DNA of 64,000 nt, taken from a bacterium. GTDB lineage: Bacteria > CSSED10-310 > JAFGSJ01. Under the pieces are notes generated by a model that saw only the letters and a list, made by a program, of their open reading frames with translations, did not search any database and was not told where the DNA came from. Shown here piece after piece: positions 53,741 through 62,999 of the stretch. The stretch covers positions 1-64,000 of the forward strand of contig JAFGSJ010000124.1 in assembly GCA_016934675.1 (NCBI GenBank), in the 5' to 3' direction. How positions within the stretch are numbered: the stretch's first letter is position 1; each line of letters starts with the position of its first letter. The translations under genes were made by a program, and so were the position numbers.

Positions 53741-54178
53741 CTAACGCTTCTTCTTCATACCCCGGGCCATTTTTTTCTCGATGTCCTCAACACGCTTTTT
53801 TGCCCCGGCCTGGATATTCAACAGTGTTATCGAGGACTTCTGGAGATTTGCTGTCTCATGGTCCCAGAAGAAGATATCCTTCCCTGCAATCCCCTCGCTC
53901 ATCTTGAGCACAAGATGATTACCGTATGAGTCGCTGGCAATCTTGAGAAGATCCGCTTGCATATAATCATGTGCGGACCGCTTGTTTTCCTCGACAATAT
54001 GGCCCCAGCTTTTTCTGGGCATGGACTTGTCAAAGACAGGGTATATTCTCCAGTCCTGAGGATAGTCGAGACCGTTACTCATGGCCCACACCTGTTTGAG
54101 TTCCTCTGGCAGTGTGACACCAAGCGCTCTCTCTGCTTCGATTATGGCTTCTGCTGATGCGTTGAGTGAAGGTTTCAT
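53741..54178 (-). CDS. SMI1/KNR4 (SUKH) family protein, second copy
   Basis: 145 residues. ERALGVTLPEELKQVWAMSNG (about 15-36) is the signature of the SUKH fold, followed by the SDSYGNHLVLKM and KDIFFWDHE strands. The C-terminal 30 residues are very basic (ending MARGMKKKR), which is unusual for SUKH proteins. It is a probable immunity protein. It begins the minus-strand operon running to 50955 or beyond. Confidence 0.8.
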   Translation of the reverse strand: MKPSLNASAEAIIEAERALGVTLPEELKQVWAMSNGLDYPQDWRIYPVFDKSMPRKSWGHIVEENKRSAHDYMQADLLKIASDSYGNHLVLKMSEGIAGKDIFFWDHETANLQKSSITLLNIQAGAKKRVEDIEKKMARGMKKKR

Positions 54179-54605
54179 GTCAAACTCCCGAAATGCTATC
54201 GATCGTCCCCGCTTTTGTTTTCATCGAGACCAGCCCGCTTGCGATTGGGCAACATTTGTTCTTCATACACATTCGAGTCAAATGACCTCGCTATGATCGT
54301 AGTATATCATAAAAAGTCATCACCTGTGAGCTTAATCAAGTTTGGAATCAAAAGATTTTCGAAATCGCTGCTCCGTCTAGTTAGCACAGCAGTTTACTGT
54401 CTCTGTTATGTAGAAAGAGAATCGTAATTTCGTGTACAATCCTTTCTTGACATTGGCTTTTTTCTTAGTACAATGATTCATGAACTGAATAGCCAGGATG
54501 TCAAAATAGCATGGTTCAGGATAAAAATGTGAGCGGGCATTTCACCAGTTCGGGGATTAATTTCAGCTTTATAAATCATAACAATCCTGAGAGGGAAGGT
54601 CTGTT
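54179..54605. other. Divergent intergenic region
   Basis: About 430 bp between divergent genes. It holds a strong plus-strand promoter at 54447-54474. I see nothing else. Confidence 0.5.
54447..54474 (+). promoter_or_regulatory. Strong promoter upstream of the YfeS-like gene
   Basis: TTGACA (54447-54452), 16-bp spacer, TACAAT (54469-54474), with a leader of about 125 nt before GTG 54606. Confidence 0.65.
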
Positions 54606-55565
54606 GTGGATTTCTATGTTATGGCCAAATCATACGACTGCTGCGGTAGTCATCCAACACTTTCCCCAATAGGTGATTTTTTATTGATGGGGACTGACGG
54701 TTTTGGTGATGCAATCAAAGAGCTTAGCGTCACACTTCATTTTCCAGACTCCGGCCCCCCACGGAAAACGTTGGAAGAAGCTCTCAAACAGCATAACATG
54801 TACCGCTCAACCCTGCCTAAGATCACCTTTTGGCGAGCAAAGGGCAGGCTCGTGATTGATATTGCTAGTGAGCTTATGGATGGCCGTGAATGGAAACCCT
54901 CCCCTCAATTATCGCTACCGATGTTTGAGCGTGGGGTTGATGAGGTCATTAACGCTTTGCCACTTATGAGAACAAGATTGAAGAATTCAGATGCATTCGC
55001 TCTTGAGGCCTTTCTCAGTCATTGCGAAGCGGCACGACAGCGTATTCCTCGATCGGAGAATGCCCTCAATGATCTAGTAGCTTTATTAAAAGAGGCAGAT
55101 AAAGCCAAACGGGAAGCAATGTCCCCGTGGGATAAATTGGGAATCGATTGGGAGGACTTCCACCCGAGAGCAAGAAAGATTCTCGATGATCCTTTCTTCT
55201 GGGAGCTCGCGAATGATTTCTCCCCGAACGGCAATGATACTGGTGCCGATCTTTTATATGACTATATTGACTGGTTCAAACGCCATAAGAATAGTCAACC
55301 CCTGGCTTTTCTCAAGGATCTCGCCAAGCGTTGGGGATACCCAAATCTCGAAGAGATGGACAATGATGTCCGGGATGAGGCTTTAATTGGCCTTGCATTC
55401 GCTGACATCAAGCTTCGGGCAACCTGTGATCCGCATATACGCCAACTTGCATTGGAAACAACCGAACGCCTGCGAAAACAAGCTCAGCTTGCCACAGATT
55501 GGCCCCATCGCGAAGAAAGACTGATGACCTTGGACAAGATCGAAGCCAAATTGCAACAAATTTAA
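54606..55565 (+). CDS. Protein with C-terminal YfeS-like domain
   Basis: 319 residues, GTG start with GGAAGG 6 nt upstream. The N-terminal 150 residues form an unrecognised mixed domain. The C-terminal part (about 185-300) has HPRARKILDDPFFWELAN, then SPNGNDTGAD, then FLKDLAKRWGYPN, which matches the YfeS-like pattern of small cytoplasmic proteins. Fusion to an extra N-terminal domain is unusual. Its role is unknown; the neighbourhood suggests immunity-like biology. Confidence 0.6.
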   Translation: MDFYVMAKSYDCCGSHPTLSPIGDFLLMGTDGFGDAIKELSVTLHFPDSGPPRKTLEEALKQHNMYRSTLPKITFWRAKGRLVIDIASELMDGREWKPSPQLSLPMFERGVDEVINALPLMRTRLKNSDAFALEAFLSHCEAARQRIPRSENALNDLVALLKEADKAKREAMSPWDKLGIDWEDFHPRARKILDDPFFWELANDFSPNGNDTGADLLYDYIDWFKRHKNSQPLAFLKDLAKRWGYPNLEEMDNDVRDEALIGLAFADIKLRATCDPHIRQLALETTERLRKQAQLATDWPHREERLMTLDKIEAKLQQI

Positions 55566-55705
55566 AATAATACATTCGAGCTGCCGCGATAAACGCAAAA
55601 ATCGAGGTGAATGTTATGCCAGCAATTTACAAGGAATGAGACGTATGCCAATGGAACATTCGCATATATGGCTGGGACATTTTTCTTCGGAGAGAGGGGA
55701 AAACT

Positions 55706-56047
55706 ATGAAAGTGATGGAGGCGTCGAAGAGATCCGGTCTGTTTTCCAAGTCATACGCGCTGGCTATTGTCACAATCATCGACGAGAACCACCCGATTGA
55801 GTCAGAAATTCGGCATGTCAATGAAGCGATGATCAACTGGTTCAAGTCGCGTGGTGCCAAGTGCATAACTCTCATGCTCACCTACACTGCTGCTTCTGAG
55901 TTGCACGATGCGATCATTGAGCAGTCCACGCTTCTTGTGAATCAGGATTTCGAGTTCAACAGCATTTTGAACGTATTGGAGGTCAGTATCGCTTTACTAG
56001 ATGCGAACGGTAAGCTGGTCAAAGAACTCGAACTGAAGCGACAGTGA
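55706..56047 (+). CDS. Unrecognised 113-residue protein
   Basis: Alpha/beta protein with a clear hydrophobic strand (YALAIVTIID) and a closing strand-helix pair (LEVSIALLDANGKLVKELEL). GGGGAAAACT precedes the ATG. It lies between the YfeS-like and DUF4272 genes on the same strand. No family recognised. Confidence 0.5.
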   Translation: MKVMEASKRSGLFSKSYALAIVTIIDENHPIESEIRHVNEAMINWFKSRGAKCITLMLTYTAASELHDAIIEQSTLLVNQDFEFNSILNVLEVSIALLDANGKLVKELELKRQ

Positions 56048-56188
56048 CACGAAGGCCGAAAAGAAACAAATCCAACGGACGTGGACAAGCCAAGCTATTG
56101 GAGCGTAAAATTCGACCATAAATGGGTAGTAAATCAGAATTTTTCATGAGTAAAGAGTCCGATAAGGCTATATAGATAGGAGATTCCT

Positions 56189-57379
56189 GTGATTGAGAAC
56201 TGCTCCCTATATCTACCGATAGAGAAACCGCCCCTGAAAAAGCTCTTTCCAAACGGCAAATTCGATGGAGGCTTCTTCAAGAAGCCTACCATGTTCAAGT
56301 ATGAAACTCGCGATGGCATGGTGAAACTGAATTTACAGCAAGATGATCTTGAATGTCATCTGCAAGGATTTTGTGCATATGTTGCACGACTCCCGAGCAG
56401 CGGTGAATCAAGGTCCAAAGCCCAAGAGCTCATCAAAAGAACGAAGAGCGTCCTTGGAGTATTCTTACCATGTCCGGTGGATCCTGATTCGGATGCTTTC
56501 AGATCTCTCGTACACATCATCGCCACGTTTAATGGTTTTATGTTTGTTGTCGATAGTGTGATGCTACCTGACGGTAGTATTCTCGTGGGGCCTACGTTAA
56601 AGGAAGAAAACACAGATGAGAAACCAACAGCGGAATTGAAGGAAATAAATCCAGATAACTTCAGACATTCGGGCGAAACGACGGGAGTTGATCCTTCCAG
56701 AATTGAGATGAGGGAACGACATTACTGTCTGCTTGCTGAAAGGGCGTTCATCTGCGCACGTTGGTTGCCGCTTTATCGAACTGAATCAGGTGTCGATGAA
56801 CTGCGACCGGTTGAGGAGATAGCAGCCCGATTCCTAGCTCTATGTTCGTTATTCTTATGGGTATCTGCACCTGAGGATGTTGCACCTACCAACCTGTTGA
56901 AGGAGTTCTATAATCATAACAACCTGGATCGACATTTAACGATGTCTGAAAACGCGATTGTTTTAATGGCACGTGAAGATGCACGAGAATCACATCACAA
57001 CACTATTGGTTGGTATCTCGAAAACATGTGGGCACTTGCGTGGATCCTCGGATTTGAGCCGGAGCCACCCTTCTATCAAGGACAACTTCCCGATGAGGTG
57101 ATCCAACGGATGATTGGAGAGTTTTTCCCAGGCTTCACGACGAACATAACAGAGTTTATTGCCGCAATTCACCCCAGATCAGCCATCGAAGTCGGTCAGT
57201 TAGAAGACCTTTATTATTGCACCCACAACGCTGTCAGACAGGCCCAGCTTGGCGATAATTCAGTCCCAACCTATTTCCATCCTGTTGCTGATGGTGGGGC
57301 AATACATGAACGTCGTCACTCTCTCACATGGGCTCTGTCACCTGGAACAGAATGGGAGGACACTGACCTTTCAACATAG
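56189..57379 (+). CDS. DUF4272 family protein
   Basis: 396 residues. GTG start with TAGGAG 6 nt upstream. The N-terminal region is unrecognised. From about 185 the DUF4272 pattern is evident: LLAERAFICARWLPLYR, then an EEIAARFLALCSLFLWVSAPED helix, then the WYLENMWALAWILGFEPEPP block. DUF4272 proteins are often grouped with immunity-type proteins, though this one is longer than most. Cytoplasmic; mechanism unknown. Confidence 0.7.
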   Translation: MIENCSLYLPIEKPPLKKLFPNGKFDGGFFKKPTMFKYETRDGMVKLNLQQDDLECHLQGFCAYVARLPSSGESRSKAQELIKRTKSVLGVFLPCPVDPDSDAFRSLVHIIATFNGFMFVVDSVMLPDGSILVGPTLKEENTDEKPTAELKEINPDNFRHSGETTGVDPSRIEMRERHYCLLAERAFICARWLPLYRTESGVDELRPVEEIAARFLALCSLFLWVSAPEDVAPTNLLKEFYNHNNLDRHLTMSENAIVLMAREDARESHHNTIGWYLENMWALAWILGFEPEPPFYQGQLPDEVIQRMIGEFFPGFTTNITEFIAAIHPRSAIEVGQLEDLYYCTHNAVRQAQLGDNSVPTYFHPVADGGAIHERRHSLTWALSPGTEWEDTDLST

Positions 57380-57449
57380 TCAATAGTGATCAACTAGTTA
57401 TATCGAGCAGAATGAGGACTCGATCTTCGGCTCAATGTCCTGTGTGATC

Positions 57450-58031
57450 TTATTCCAACCAACCTTTTTCTTTCATTCTCTTCACAACCAACTTCAGTTC
57501 ATCTTCAGTCATCATTGGAGCAAACTGCCCGAAACCCCATTTCCCCTGGTTATGTTCTTTGTGAATTTTCATATAGTAACAGATGCGAAACTCTATGTGT
57601 CCATTTTCTATTCCCCGGCCATCATCGAAGCGGAGCTTTTGAAGACAGAAAGCCTTACCCTCGTTTGAAGGGGCAATGAAAACCTCCTCATCCTCAACTC
57701 GGTAAACTAATGGACTTCCGTCGATCTTTTTTGTTCGAGTTATCTCTCCAATTCTTGAGAAAAGAGGTGGTGATATTCCTGGCAGTGGATTTCGTCGAAT
57801 ACTTGATGGTGATCTGAAGGCGACCCAACCATTGATTAACTCGACTTTGCAATAATCGATAAAATCTGATCGAAATCGTGATGCTCTCCTGCAGCCTATA
57901 CTGGCGACAGGTCGCCTATTGTCGTATTGTCCATCAGGATAAACATACTTGCTCCCCTGAATACAACCGAGTTGTCTTGCTTTTGCAGACACGTTGTCAG
58001 GGACATCAACTCCACATTCATTCTTGGCCAT
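57450..58031 (-). CDS. Unrecognised protein at the end of the array
   Basis: 193 residues from the ATG at 58031, chosen because AAGGAAGGG lies 9 nt upstream; the ATG at 58040 abuts that site. The N-terminus has two cysteines (ECGVDV, LGCIQG) and a Tyr/Asp-rich GSKYVYPDGQYDNRRP stretch. The C-terminus ends in a short helix MTEDELKLVVKRMKEKGW. No domain recognised. It diverges from the serine recombinase gene. Confidence 0.5.
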   Translation of the reverse strand: MAKNECGVDVPDNVSAKARQLGCIQGSKYVYPDGQYDNRRPVASIGCRRASRFRSDFIDYCKVELINGWVAFRSPSSIRRNPLPGISPPLFSRIGEITRTKKIDGSPLVYRVEDEEVFIAPSNEGKAFCLQKLRFDDGRGIENGHIEFRICYYMKIHKEHNQGKWGFGQFAPMMTEDELKLVVKRMKEKGWLE

Positions 58032-58198
58032 TATATCCATCCCTTCCTTATGAAGAACGATTCTGCGGTATCTTCCCTTCAGGTATCAACATAATAACAA
58101 TATATCCCGCATCCATGTAAAAGGATGTCCACGAAAATCTGATCTCTCAGTGATATTCATTTTTTCACATCAAACCTCAAAACACAAGGGGGAAAATT

Positions 58199-58897
58199 AT
58201 GCGCACAGCACTCGGTTATATTCGTGTTTCAAGTTCTGAACAGGTCGAGGGAGTTTCGCTCGATGTCCAGCGTGAGAAGATTATCGCCTATGCTCGTATC
58301 AAGGAATACGAACTTGTCGACATCATTACCGATGATGGGTACTCAGCAAAGAACCTTAATCGTCCAGGGATCACCAGGATACTGAACAGTGCGCGAAAGG
58401 GGGAGATTGATGCGATCATCGTGCTCAAGCTCGACAGAATCTTCAGAAATACAATTGATGCACTCAATACAACCCGGTTGCTCGAAAAGTGGGGTATCGC
58501 CTTTCACTCCATCAACGAAAACCTGGATACACAGTCTGCACTCGGACAATTTTTTTTCACCCTCCTGGCAGCGATCGGTCAAATGGAGCGTCAAATCATC
58601 AGCGAAAGGACGGTATCAGCCCTTCAACATAAAAGAACAAAGGGTGAAAGAATTTCAGGTGAGCCACCCTATGGCTATGCTTTTGATGAGGATGGCTTGT
58701 TAGTCCCGGATCAAAGAGAGCTGGAATTGCTGAAAATGATGAAAAAGTGGAAAGCAGAAGGTAGCAGTTACCGAAGCATGGCACATAAACTCATGGCAAT
58801 CGGTGTTAAAACGCGGAGGGGAACTGATTTTACCCACCAGGGCATTTATCAGATTCTTCGGAGAGACGCACGATATTCTGAAGAAACCGTCAAGTGA
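58199..58897 (+). CDS. Short serine recombinase (resolvase/invertase type)
   Basis: 232 residues. The catalytic N-terminal domain (about 1-140) begins GYIRVSSSEQ with nucleophile Ser11 and has the KLDRIFRN and GQMERQIISERT motifs. A shortened 'recombinase' domain (about 145-228) ends GIYQILRRDARYSEE. It lacks the zinc-ribbon and coiled-coil tail of large phage integrases, so it is a resolvase/transposon-type enzyme or a truncated large recombinase. AGGGGG lies 7 nt before the ATG. The terminator stem overlaps its last codons. Confidence 0.9.
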   Translation: MRTALGYIRVSSSEQVEGVSLDVQREKIIAYARIKEYELVDIITDDGYSAKNLNRPGITRILNSARKGEIDAIIVLKLDRIFRNTIDALNTTRLLEKWGIAFHSINENLDTQSALGQFFFTLLAAIGQMERQIISERTVSALQHKRTKGERISGEPPYGYAFDEDGLLVPDQRELELLKMMKKWKAEGSSYRSMAHKLMAIGVKTRRGTDFTHQGIYQILRRDARYSEETVK

Positions 58898-58930
58898 CCG
58901 TCCGGTCACTTGACACCCTCCATTTTTTCA
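58889..58930 (+). terminator. Terminator of the recombinase gene
   Basis: GTCAAGTGACC (58889-58899) and GGTCACTTGAC (58904-58914) form a perfect 11-bp stem. It includes the TGA stop at 58895-58897; six T residues follow at 58924-58929. Confidence 0.8.
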
Positions 58931-58998
58931 ACTCCTCGTCCATAACGGCCTCCTCACCACCTCAACCCTTATCAGTTAAGGCTTAAGGCCTTGCCAAG

Positions 58999-59014
58999 AG
59001 TCTATAAATAGACT
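58999..59014. repeat. Small palindrome between recombinase and zinc-ribbon genes
   Basis: AGTCTATAAATAGACT is a perfect inverted repeat (6-bp arms, TAAA centre). A possible recombinase binding site or operator. Confidence 0.4.
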
Positions 59015-59065
59015 AGAATTTCTATAAGGTTTGCTAATTATTTCGAAAAAATCCAGGGGGAGATT

Positions 59066-59674
59066 GTGGGTGGTATAACATCGGGAAGAAGACGACTTAA
59101 GAACCGCAGGAAGAGGGTAGAAGATTATCCTATCAGGTTATCAGTCAAGGAATTGAATGGTAAACTCTGGCAAGGCGCTGTTATCAGAAGCACCTGGCGG
59201 TTGAGAAACAGGGAACCGATTGAATTCATGATCAGGGTGTATGACGGGTTTTTATCCATCGACTGCAGCAATGGTCACTCGACCTTTATAGAACTGGATA
59301 GGACCCCCTGTCATTTCGGAATGCATCGAACATGGTTCCGATGTCCCGGTGAAGATTGTGGCAGGAGGGTCATGCATCTCTATTTCAATGGTCGTCTCCG
59401 TTGCCGTCATTGTCTCGATTTGACCTATCAATCTCGTCATATCAAGAACAGATTCATCTCGCTTCAGATGAAGATATTGTCACTCCATAGCAAGTACGGT
59501 CTTGATCCAGATGATTTTAAAAAGCCAAAATGGATGCACTGGCAAACTTATTTCACCGTCGGCTTTCACTTGAATGACCTGTATGAAGCCCAGCTTGATA
59601 CTGCGATCCTTGAGCTTGAAAAGGACCTTGCGAGGAGTGAATACTTTATGAAGCGATACGGAGTTTCAATCTGA
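59066..59674 (+). CDS. Zinc-ribbon protein of a mobile-element-associated family
   Basis: 202 residues, GTG start after GGGGGAG. Basic N-terminus (SGRRRLKNRRKR). The middle has a beta barrel-like region ending in a zinc ribbon: Cys-x4-Cys in CPGEDC, then YFNGRLRCRHCLDLTYQS. The C-terminus is helical. This family of unknown function is widespread and often sits beside recombinases and phage-like genes. Its stop codon touches that of the convergent gene (59674/59675). Confidence 0.7.
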   Translation: MGGITSGRRRLKNRRKRVEDYPIRLSVKELNGKLWQGAVIRSTWRLRNREPIEFMIRVYDGFLSIDCSNGHSTFIELDRTPCHFGMHRTWFRCPGEDCGRRVMHLYFNGRLRCRHCLDLTYQSRHIKNRFISLQMKILSLHSKYGLDPDDFKKPKWMHWQTYFTVGFHLNDLYEAQLDTAILELEKDLARSEYFMKRYGVSI

Positions 59675-61309
59675 TCATTCCATTTTATCACGTATTAGAA
59701 TAGACACGGATCCACCTATATTCTGGAAAGAAATGGGGCCACCACAAAGGTACGCGAGAAGTTCAGTCGAATTCATGAAAGTATGTATTTCATAAGAGTT
59801 TTGGTCCAGATAGGAAAAAACGAATGATGCATGTTTGCCAGCCTTTAGGATTTGCCAAACCTTATCACAATATCTTCTGCAAAATTCTTGCTGGAAGAAC
59901 ACTGTGGCTGGGCTTCCGATATCAAATTCTTGATGCAGCGAATGGCAAAAACAGGATCGATACTCTGTTGCTTGAATAGAATTGTCGACATTTTTCCTCT
60001 TCTTTATTGCCTTAACAAGTAGTGCTTTTTCAAATTTTTCTACTACTGGACATGCTGTGCCGAGAGGGATCTCTAATGATACTGTTTTTTTCGGGCTCTT
60101 ACTTTTTGTTGCTCCCCAGTCCATTATTTGAGAAGGATGAATGATGATCGCAGCTGCATCGGTACCTGAATCCTTTGCCAATTTATTAAAATCCCTAATC
60201 TCGGAGAGTCCAAAATCAGATAAGAATGTTGAAATTAATAGTAAACCCGTTGCATTTTCCGCTGATACTCTAATGTATTTGTCTTCCGGGCTAACGAATT
60301 CACCTTTTATACCAAGTCCATGGAATCGTGACAATAATCCTTCAATTAGCTTGCTTTTATCTTCAATATCTTCTGCGAGCATTGTTAATCCTGCAAGATT
60401 TCTTGGTTTTGCGGAGATTGATCTGGAGTCTTTCCTATCCGTGGATGATAATCTTCCATTTAATTCTTTTTCGAAGAGCAAATAGTCTTGTTGGGCCGAG
60501 GATAATAATTGAGTAAGTTCATAAAGTTTTAATGGACCAAGATTTGAAGTGGCAGTAATTGAAATTGGCAATATCAAATTTCGGGCACGATGTCTATACA
60601 AACTACATAATAAAGAGCAGAATGCGAGATGATGGTAAAATTCCAAGACATCAAGAATATCCAGTAATCGAGAGGCATAGACTATGCTGGCAATGACGCT
60701 ACTGTAAAAATCACTCCCAGAAGGTTTTTTATGATTAGTTGTCACCTTACAATATTTGGCAACTGCGGCTTCGAGAATTTCAACTATGTCTTTTGTCGTT
60801 TTGCGTTCATTAGCCCACGCTTCAGATTCCAGCATCCATGTATTAATCACTTCGTCAGTCAGGACATTCTCACTATAGATTAGTACCCCTATCTCATCTT
60901 TTTCTCTCCACCCTGGTCTGCATTGGTCATATTCAACTAAAATCTCGTGCGCCTCACGGTAATATGATTTATCAAGATCACAATTATGAACAATATAATA
61001 TGCCGGCTCAGGACTTTCGTTAAGATACAACAGATTGTGAACACTCACTTTTTGCATGAAAGCTAAGTAACTATCCGTGTCTTTTGATTTAGTACCCTTG
61101 ACCTGAATAGCCGTTGAAAATCCTCGGGCACATCCGTCGTCATTATAAACAACTCTCAAATCTGTGCCTACATCAGGACTAATTCTTTGGAGTCTGTGCC
61201 CATTGTTAATGAATTTTGCCTCAACTCTATTTACTGCGATATCTTCAATATTTGACTGGAAAGTGATTTTTGGCAGTTTCTTTTTATCGGAATTCACGTG
61301 ACACTTCAC
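59675..61309 (-). CDS. DUF4365 nuclease-like protein, partner of a Ser/Thr kinase
   Basis: 544 residues, GTG start (61309; an alternative GTG at 61297). The N-terminal domain (about 22-165) matches DUF4365, a PD-(D/E)XK-like fold: Glu30 on the first helix, Asp50 in DVGTDL, and Gln69-Val-Lys71 in STAIQVKGT. The remaining about 380 residues are helical and unrecognised. The gene is AT-rich compared with the left of the window. It overlaps the upstream kinase gene by 26 nt, so the two are coupled. A nuclease effector controlled by the kinase is an inference. Confidence 0.65.
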   Translation of the reverse strand: MKCHVNSDKKKLPKITFQSNIEDIAVNRVEAKFINNGHRLQRISPDVGTDLRVVYNDDGCARGFSTAIQVKGTKSKDTDSYLAFMQKVSVHNLLYLNESPEPAYYIVHNCDLDKSYYREAHEILVEYDQCRPGWREKDEIGVLIYSENVLTDEVINTWMLESEAWANERKTTKDIVEILEAAVAKYCKVTTNHKKPSGSDFYSSVIASIVYASRLLDILDVLEFYHHLAFCSLLCSLYRHRARNLILPISITATSNLGPLKLYELTQLLSSAQQDYLLFEKELNGRLSSTDRKDSRSISAKPRNLAGLTMLAEDIEDKSKLIEGLLSRFHGLGIKGEFVSPEDKYIRVSAENATGLLLISTFLSDFGLSEIRDFNKLAKDSGTDAAAIIIHPSQIMDWGATKSKSPKKTVSLEIPLGTACPVVEKFEKALLVKAIKKRKNVDNSIQATEYRSCFCHSLHQEFDIGSPATVFFQQEFCRRYCDKVWQILKAGKHASFVFSYLDQNSYEIHTFMNSTELLAYLCGGPISFQNIGGSVSILIRDKME

Positions 61310-62852
61310 TTATTTGGTCTAGCTTATATCGCGGTTCGTCGACATCTCTATTGAATACTTCTGAATCAATTTCCAAACAATGATAAAATGCAATTAGAGT
61401 CAACAGGCTCATATAGGCATTGTTATCGAAGTTTTTTAGTTCGGAAAGTAGTGATTGTTGGAATGAGTCAATTGACGGTCTGTCGTCGGGATTTGTTGAC
61501 AATGCTGCTTCTATTATGTCTCGAATTCCCCTCAGATCATCGTAAGTCTCCAATCGAAGCTTATCTTCTGAGCGAGCCCACTTTTTCCATTTGTCTTCTC
61601 TCCTCCAATTTGGCGATTTTCCTGATTTAGGTATTGGCCAGATATCTGAGGTCACTTCACCGATTGGATGCATACCAGTCACCAATTCATGAAGCATTAC
61701 ACCACATGCAAACACATCAACTTGTGAAAGGTCGGTTATACCGTCTTTCATATACTGCTCAGGAGCCATGTATGGTCTGCTTCCCCACGGCAATTTTAGT
61801 TCTAAATAACCATTTGCCATGCCAAAATCAGCAAGACGAGCAGACCAGAGAAATGGATAATTTTCTGGAATTTGGTATTTTTTTTTCAAATCCTGAAGAA
61901 GTATGTTTTCCGGCTTAAGATCCTGATGCGATCTCATTCCCTTCCTCTTCGCATATTGAAGTCCACAGCATGCTTGGACCATAAGTGAGATAGCTTCAGG
62001 AAGTCCTTTCCGAGGGACGTTACCATCGATATATTCGCGCATTGTACACTCGCAATAAGGCATGGCAATGTACGGCCAGCCATTAACAATCTCAGTTTTG
62101 AAAGGCGCGATGATGAATGGTGAATGTCTGTAGGTAATCCAATGTGTGACTTCGTGAATAAACCTTTCTATCGCTCCGTATTTAGCTGTTTCACTGACTA
62201 GTTTTGGATCTATTGTTTTTACTGCGATTCTCTCCGGATAGGTACCTTTTTGATTTTTAAAGATAAAAATTCGACCAAGGGTTCCACTGATTTCACGCTC
62301 AATCTTGCTATTGAAGGTCTGTTCAAGGGCAGCTGCAATGCGTTCATTATATTCAGGTTGACAATCTGGCATATCAAATGGAGTAACCGGTGGTGGCGTC
62401 AAACACTCTTCAGCTACCTGTGATGTGTCAGGACGATCTTGAATACATCGTCGCAGCATTTCTACTTCTGCCTGGAGTTGATTCATGATATCCTTAAAAT
62501 TGTCAGAAATGTTCAAATCACCTGGAATTTCAGTCATTACCATATCCCGCTCATGTTCCGTGATGAGACCAAGCTCGACAGCAGTTTCAATAACCCATGG
62601 ATCGATACCACATTCCGATCCAGCATCTGCATTTCTCTTCCAGAAAATGTGGGCCTTCTTCCGATTGATACTTTCAATAAGCACTGTCTCGAGGTTTATA
62701 AAAGCAAACCAACGGTTGTTTTCTATAAGCGGTGCAGCACATGAAAAAATCATTTCGGGTGATAAATCCTGATGTTGTGAGCCACAAATGAAATTAAGGG
62801 TTTCCTCAAGTGATTTGATACAAGCATTAATATTAAAATTGAGTTCTGACAT
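61284..62852 (-). CDS. Ser/Thr protein kinase with unrecognised N-terminal domain
   Basis: 522 residues. Residues 1 to about 165 are helical and of no known family. The kinase domain (about 175-460) has Lys212 in RIAVKTI, catalytic Asp311 in HQDLKPEN, DFG Asp342, and MAPEQYM. The glycine loop is degenerate (SGTLGRIF). Residues about 460-522 are helical. There is no membrane segment, so it acts in the cytoplasm. It is AT-rich, in a block with DUF4365, Vsr and restriction genes, which suits an anti-phage signalling kinase. No PP2C-type phosphatase is present. Confidence 0.85.
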   Translation of the reverse strand: MSELNFNINACIKSLEETLNFICGSQHQDLSPEMIFSCAAPLIENNRWFAFINLETVLIESINRKKAHIFWKRNADAGSECGIDPWVIETAVELGLITEHERDMVMTEIPGDLNISDNFKDIMNQLQAEVEMLRRCIQDRPDTSQVAEECLTPPPVTPFDMPDCQPEYNERIAAALEQTFNSKIEREISGTLGRIFIFKNQKGTYPERIAVKTIDPKLVSETAKYGAIERFIHEVTHWITYRHSPFIIAPFKTEIVNGWPYIAMPYCECTMREYIDGNVPRKGLPEAISLMVQACCGLQYAKRKGMRSHQDLKPENILLQDLKKKYQIPENYPFLWSARLADFGMANGYLELKLPWGSRPYMAPEQYMKDGITDLSQVDVFACGVMLHELVTGMHPIGEVTSDIWPIPKSGKSPNWRREDKWKKWARSEDKLRLETYDDLRGIRDIIEAALSTNPDDRPSIDSFQQSLLSELKNFDNNAYMSLLTLIAFYHCLEIDSEVFNRDVDEPRYKLDQISEVSREFR

Positions 62853-62999
62853 GTAATTACCTTCCCTGGTTATGAGATTCTCCTATCCACGATCGCTTCT
62901 GGCTAAAACATTCAATCCCTATTACATTGTGTCTTCGATTGTGATCTCCTGTCCTGAGTCTTAGTAAAGTAAAAAAATTGGCCTTTTTCGCTTTATTAA

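Noticed and set aside
58199-58897. Large phage-type serine integrase
   Set aside because: 232 residues is far too short; the zinc ribbon and coiled coil are absent.
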